From the NCBI GenBank assembly GCA_017642855.1, contig JAEPOO010000003.1, forward strand, positions 150,292-214,291: a stretch of 64,000 nucleotides of DNA. Reading direction: 5' to 3'. A model generated the notes under the pieces. That model did no database searches. It was not told where the DNA came from and was given only the letters and a program-made list of their open reading frames with translations. Shown in pieces: positions 61,563 to 64,000 of the stretch. The DNA is from Pseudomonadales bacterium (GTDB lineage Bacteria > Pseudomonadota > Gammaproteobacteria > Pseudomonadales > Azotimanducaceae). The position numbers and the translations under genes are program-made. The first letter of the stretch is position 1, and every line of letters starts with the position of its first letter.

Positions 61563-61707
61563 AACCTACCGGACATATTCTGAGCAAAGCCTGAGCTACT
61601 TCACCGGGCCGTATACAGGCGTTCCTGGCGGACGAAAACCCGACCAGAAACCTTACCGCCTCATGCCGGCCCGCCAGCACCGGATACGAGGACTTTACGG
61701 CGCCTGA
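61555..61707 (+). CDS. Possible small basic protein overlapping yggX end
   Basis: A 50-codon frame with ATG 61555 overlapping the yggX stop by 8 nt: 'MAETYRTYSEQSLSYFTG' followed by Gly/Pro/Arg/Tyr-rich residues and 'HRIRGLYGA'. The 'GGRKPDQKPYRLMPARQHRIRG' segment is strongly basic. I do not recognise it. The coupled position argues for translation; the short length argues against certainty. Confidence 0.3.
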   Translation: MAETYRTYSEQSLSYFTGPYTGVPGGRKPDQKPYRLMPARQHRIRGLYGA

Positions 61708-61745
61708 AAGAAGGCGGAACCTGCTGAGGTCTGACTCTCGGCCGT

Positions 61746-61997
61746 TTAGCGTTCTGCCTCGCTCGACTTGCTGCGAAACTCAACCACATTCTGATTGCTC
61801 ATCTCGACTTCAGCCAACAGATCAGGGGCTGCGAGCTCGAGTTGCAGACCCGTCGCCTTCAGGTAATTCTTGATACCTCTCAGGGAGGCACCTTCTTTTT
61901 GTAATTGCTTCCTTGCTTTACGACAGTTGCGACACTCCTGACGATAATTAAACATCGCATTTTCCGTCGACTTTTTGCAGATTTGGCATTTGGGCAT
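61746..61997 (-). CDS. Small two-CxxC zinc-ribbon-like protein
   Basis: An 83-residue protein (if started at ATG 61997; ATG 62015 is six codons longer). It has 'KCQICKK' and 'ECRNCRKARKQLQ', two CxxC pairs 17 residues apart and a probable structural zinc site, followed by 'LRGIKNYLKATGLQLELAAPDLLAEVEM' and a polar tail. No family is recognised. It may bind nucleic acid or act in regulation. It is convergent with yggX and 161-179 bp from the tRNA-Phe gene. Confidence 0.6.
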   Translation of the reverse strand: MPKCQICKKSTENAMFNYRQECRNCRKARKQLQKEGASLRGIKNYLKATGLQLELAAPDLLAEVEMSNQNVVEFRSKSSEAER

Positions 61998-62095
61998 CGG
62001 GCTAACTTCTGTCACCAGTCAAACTGGGAGGGTAAGCTGACCCAAATTCGCACGAAAGTCGCCCGCGTCTGCAATGGTTGTGAGACATTGTCGGC

Positions 62096-62124
62096 TTGAC
62101 TCAAGGTCCCTCTTTCGTTTTAAT
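62096..62124 (+). promoter_or_regulatory. Promoter of tRNA-Phe
   Basis: TTGACT (62096-62101), a 17-bp spacer and TTTAAT (62119-62124) form a good sigma-70 promoter, followed by a GC-rich stretch (CACGCCC) of the kind seen as a stringent discriminator at stable-RNA promoters. It lies 33 nt upstream of the mature tRNA 5' end. Confidence 0.75.
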
Positions 62125-62157
62125 CACGCCCTTCTTCGGGGGCCCTCCCCAATGCCT

Positions 62158-62233
62158 GGCCAGATAGCTCAGTCGGTAGAGCAGGGGATTGAAAATCCCC
62201 GTGTCGGTGGTTCGATTCCACCTCTGGCCACCA
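62158..62233 (+). tRNA. tRNA-Phe (anticodon GAA)
   Basis: A 76-nt cloverleaf. The acceptor stem GGCCAGA pairs with TCTGGCC, the D arm is GCTCAGTCGGTAGAGC, the anticodon arm is GGGGA-TTGAAAA-TCCCC with anticodon GAA, the T arm is CGGTGGTTCGATTCCACC-like with TTCGATT, and CCA is encoded at 62231-62233. A promoter precedes it and a hairpin follows directly. Confidence 0.97.
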
Positions 62234-62265
62234 CCGATTTTTGGAGCGCAGCTCCAAAATATCGG
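62234..62265 (+). terminator. Hairpin directly after tRNA-Phe
   Basis: CCGATTTTTGGAGC pairs imperfectly with GCTCCAAAATATCGG (about 14 bp with a T/A mismatch). It begins at the first base after CCA. No T-tract follows, so it may act as a processing or weak termination structure for the tRNA transcript. Confidence 0.5.
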
Positions 62266-62291
62266 AAACCTGAGAATCCCGCGAGCGACAG

Positions 62292-62334
62292 TCACATCGA
62301 AGAAATGTGATAACAGATCGCATTTCTGATGTGA
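62292..62334. repeat. Imperfect inverted repeat downstream of tRNA-Phe
   Basis: TCACATCGAAGAAATG (62292-62307) is the near complement of CATTTCTGATGTGA (62321-62334), giving a 14-bp stem with a two-base bulge and a 13-nt loop. It lies in the 321-bp stretch (62234-62554) between tRNA and transposase remnant, in which I see no gene. Confidence 0.45.
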
Positions 62335-62554
62335 CGAAAGCCTTCGTTAGAACATGTCACCGCCACTTCGTGTCGCTGACCTGGGCGGTCCCGATATTCC
62401 ATCCGCACGCCGCCCGCTCTGGCACCATTCAGTCAGGCTGTGATCTCTCCCCTTTTCCACAAACTCATTTTGCGTAAGTTTTTCATGCAGTCCTTTTCAG
62501 GGTATCGCCAAGTTAACCGGACTAGAAGGATATTATTGTTGGATGAACACCTAG

Positions 62555-62706
62555 ATGCGCCATAGATTCCCACCAGATGTTATCGCCTACGCTGTCTGAC
62601 TCTACTAGCGCTTCAACCTAAGCCACCGCGATATTAAAGATCTGCTCGCTGAACGAGGCGTCACCGTATCGAGAGAAGCTATCCGTCTCTGGTGTATCAA
62701 GCGGCG
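62555..62706 (+). pseudogene. IS6-family transposase N-terminal remnant
   Basis: Translation from ATG 62555 gives 'MRHRFPPDVIAYAV', stop (TGA 62597), 'LY', stop (TAG 62606), 'RFNLSHRDIKDLLAERGV', 'TVSREAIRLWCIK'. This matches the N-terminal helix-turn-helix part of IS6/IS240-type transposases, whose intact form reads 'AVWLYxRFNLSHRDIEDLLAERG'. Two tryptophan or leucine positions have become stops, and the whole DDE catalytic domain is absent. The remnant is followed in the same frame by an MFS fragment. No terminal repeats were recognised. Confidence 0.8.
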
Positions 62707-62713
62707 ACTCAAC

Positions 62714-63094
62714 ATGAATCACTATTACGGGCTTGTCGTCACCTTATCGGTAGCGAGCAGTTTATTGATCCTTGTCGTGATCGCGTTTGCGTTGACTGGC
62801 AACTTCTATGTTGCCGTGGCTACCTACTTTGGCGTTGCAGTACTTAGATCAATCAAAGCGCCGCTTACCGCCGCGTGGTTAAACCAAAACCTGGAAAGTG
62901 AAACTCGCGCAACAATATTCTCTATGCAGCAGCAGGCCGATGGATTTGGCCAGATGGGCGGCGGCCCTTTGTTGGGTCTCGCCGGTAAGTACCTCTCCGT
63001 GCCCATCGCACTAGTCATTTCAGCCGTTGCGCTGATTCCTGCTCTGGCGCTTTACCTCAGTTCATTTAGATTGGCTGAGAAGCGCTCGAAATAG
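62714..63094 (+). pseudogene. MFS transporter C-terminal fragment
   Basis: An open stretch of 126 codons encoding three or four hydrophobic helices like the last quarter of an MFS carrier: 'LVVTLSVASSLLILVVIAFALTGNFYVAVATYFGV', the loop 'LTAAWLNQNLESETRATIFSMQQQADGFGQMGGGPLLG' and 'IALVISAVALIPALALYLSSF'. The N-terminal two thirds are missing and the frame continues upstream into the transposase remnant, so this looks like the product of a transposon-mediated deletion. A shortened protein could still be made from ATG 62714, but transport function is unlikely. Confidence 0.75.
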
Positions 63095-63100
63095 CGGGTG

Positions 63101-63703
63101 TTACCACATCTTATCTTTGGCGTATTCCGCGTAGCCTTCATCATAACTTTTAGCATCAAATCCAGTTTCCACTTCCTTCAGGAAGTCACCGGCGGTAGGC
63201 ACTTTGTCACTCTGATCTTCACCACTCCAAAGCTTCGAGCGCATCAAAGCCTTTGCGCATTGAAAATAAACTTCAGCAACACTTACGACGATAACGCTGC
63301 GAGGATGTTTACCGTTGTGCTCAAAGGCCGCCGTGACGGCCTGGTCTACCGATAAAATCGCCTGTCCATTAACACGAATCACATTGTTCGATCCCGGCAC
63401 CATAAACAACAAGCTCACTCGACCATCCCGGACGATGTTACGCAAAGAATCCATTCGATTGTTACCGCGCCAGTCCGGTAACCACAGAGTCTGGTCATCT
63501 ACGATTCGAACAACACTGTCGATATCACCACGAGGACTGGCATCGGTACCCTCGGGCCCTACTGTGGTCAAAATGGTAAATTTCGCCTGGTCTATCCAAC
63601 GTCGATATTGAGGTGTGAGTACAGATTGAACTTTGGTGAGTGAGCCGGGCACAGCCGCACCATAAAGCGCTTCGAGGGCTTCAATAGATTCAATCTTATT
63701 CAC
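63101..63703 (-). CDS. Pyridoxamine 5'-phosphate oxidase (PPOX) family FMN-binding protein
   Basis: A 200-residue split-barrel flavoprotein of the PPOX class (MSMEG_1061-like): 'RRWIDQAKFTILTTVGPEGTDASPRGD' at residues 34-60, 'LWLPDWRGNNRMDSLRNIVRDGRVSLLFMVPGSNNVIRVNGQA', and the C-terminal 'FQCAKALMRSKLW' with the family's cysteine-containing motif. It probably uses FMN or F420 for an oxidoreductase reaction on an unknown substrate. It appears intact although both neighbours are fragments. ATG 63703 lies 8 nt beyond the hydrolase fragment stop. Confidence 0.9.
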   Translation of the reverse strand: MNKIESIEALEALYGAAVPGSLTKVQSVLTPQYRRWIDQAKFTILTTVGPEGTDASPRGDIDSVVRIVDDQTLWLPDWRGNNRMDSLRNIVRDGRVSLLFMVPGSNNVIRVNGQAILSVDQAVTAAFEHNGKHPRSVIVVSVAEVYFQCAKALMRSKLWSGEDQSDKVPTAGDFLKEVETGFDAKSYDEGYAEYAKDKMW

Positions 63704-63711
63704 GATTTACC

Positions 63712-63915
63712 TCACTGTTCGGCAAAAAAGTCTTTCGTTAATCTCAAAAACTCATCCAGTTGGTCATGCTGCACCCAGTGCCCGGCGTTTTCCAATTGCA
63801 CATGCCGAGCATTTTGGAAGTACTGAGTAGGATCTTCAGTACGCAATTTACCCCACCAACTTTCCGAGCCACTCAGCAGCAGCAAGGGAGAGGGTATAAG
63901 AAGAATAAACCACAT
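63712..63915 (-). pseudogene. Alpha/beta hydrolase C-terminal fragment
   Basis: A 67-codon frame: 'LLLLSGSESWWGKLRTEDPTQYFQNARHVQLENAGHWVQHDQLDEFLRLTKDFF'. This is the end of an alpha/beta hydrolase with the catalytic His in 'AGHWVQHDQ' and a strand like the acid-bearing 'PLLLLSGSES'. A TAA at 63922-63924 closes the frame two codons upstream of the first ATG, and no nucleophile motif is found nearby, so the N-terminal part is lost or frame-shifted. Decay of this sort fits the neighbouring MFS and transposase remnants. Confidence 0.65.
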
Positions 63916-64000
63916 AACTGCTTAGTCAGCCAAGTACTTCATCGCCCTGAATTTTGAGTTTAACTACAGCTCTCTGTGGAAATCTGGTGGCTTTTAGCGA

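Noticed and set aside
63926..64000. A 24-codon open minus-strand stretch at the window end ending in TGA (63926-63928)
   Set aside because: It may be the 3' end of a gene beyond the window, but 24 codons are too few to judge.
1..64000. CRISPR arrays, toxin-antitoxin pairs, restriction systems, retrons, integrons or prophage modules
   Set aside because: No regularly spaced repeats, no signature genes and no clustering of defence-type domains were found on either strand by reading.

Overview
The window looks like a chromosomal segment of a free-living, probably marine, aerobic gammaproteobacterium related to the Pseudomonadales/Cellvibrionales. The evidence is the gene order (hslU-DUF971-ubiE-ubiB-hisI-hisE-tatABC, dtd-pip-typA, DUF4124-ntrB-ntrC, secB-grxC-rhodanese facing gpmI-envC-ctpA-yibQ, mutY-yggX) and an accessory set typical of oligotrophic marine groups (WS/DGAT acyltransferase, TonB receptor, acyl-CoA dehydrogenase pair, CaiB-type CoA transferase, LLM monooxygenase). 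GC content looks moderate. No CRISPR array, intact insertion sequence, prophage or toxin-antitoxin pair was seen.

Layout. 1-5.4 kb: 3' end of hslU, then quinone biosynthesis (ubiE, ubiB, without the usual ubiJ), histidine biosynthesis (hisI, hisE) and the Tat translocase. 5.4-10 kb: the minus-strand set typA-pip-dtd, divergent from a PP-loop/NFACT-R-like tRNA thiolation gene paired with tusA. 10-14 kb: the nitrogen regulators ntrB/ntrC behind a DUF4124 gene, with NtrC-like operators and a sigma-54-like promoter, then trmL. 14-22 kb: secB, grxC and a rhodanese facing gpmI, envC, ctpA and yibQ, then hisA-hisB without hisH. 22-25.5 kb: DUF427, a secreted S9 peptidase and a lipase-like hydrolase. 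25.5-28 kb: a WS/DGAT acyltransferase and a phasin, probably a neutral-lipid or PHA granule locus. 28-35 kb: a TonB receptor, DMT and MFS transporters, a peroxiredoxin and small proteins. 35-43 kb: a catabolic cluster (cupin, two acyl-CoA dehydrogenases, CoA transferase, alkyl sulfatase, lactonase-like amidohydrolase, LLM oxidoreductase). 43-48 kb: a TorF-family porin with a sigma-54/NtrC-type promoter, and an exopolysaccharide locus (Wzz-like, Wzy/ligase-like and three poorly known secreted proteins). 48-58 kb: acyl-CoA synthetase, phosphotransferase, dehydrogenase, MATE, ferredoxin reductase, and a nucleotide-translocase-like/HEAT protein followed by a lone cNMP-binding protein. 58-62 kb: asmA, mutY, yggX and tRNA-Phe. 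Beyond the tRNA the DNA is decayed: an IS6-like transposase remnant in frame with an MFS fragment, a PPOX-family gene and a hydrolase fragment.

The observations I rate highest are: (1) NtrC-like operators and -24/-12 promoters at both ntrBC and the TorF porin, suggesting one nitrogen regulon; at ntrBC the operator also reads as an intrinsic terminator. (2) A prolyl iminopeptidase whose nucleophilic serine is glycine. (3) A compact tRNA-sulfuration gene pair with a possibly leaderless promoter. (4) A transporter-HEAT protein paired with a separate cyclic-nucleotide-binding protein. (5) The wax-ester synthase/phasin locus with a consensus promoter, a long leader and an operator-like palindrome. 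Nothing here is clearly a wholly new system. All functional calls rest on reading motifs, not on database searches.
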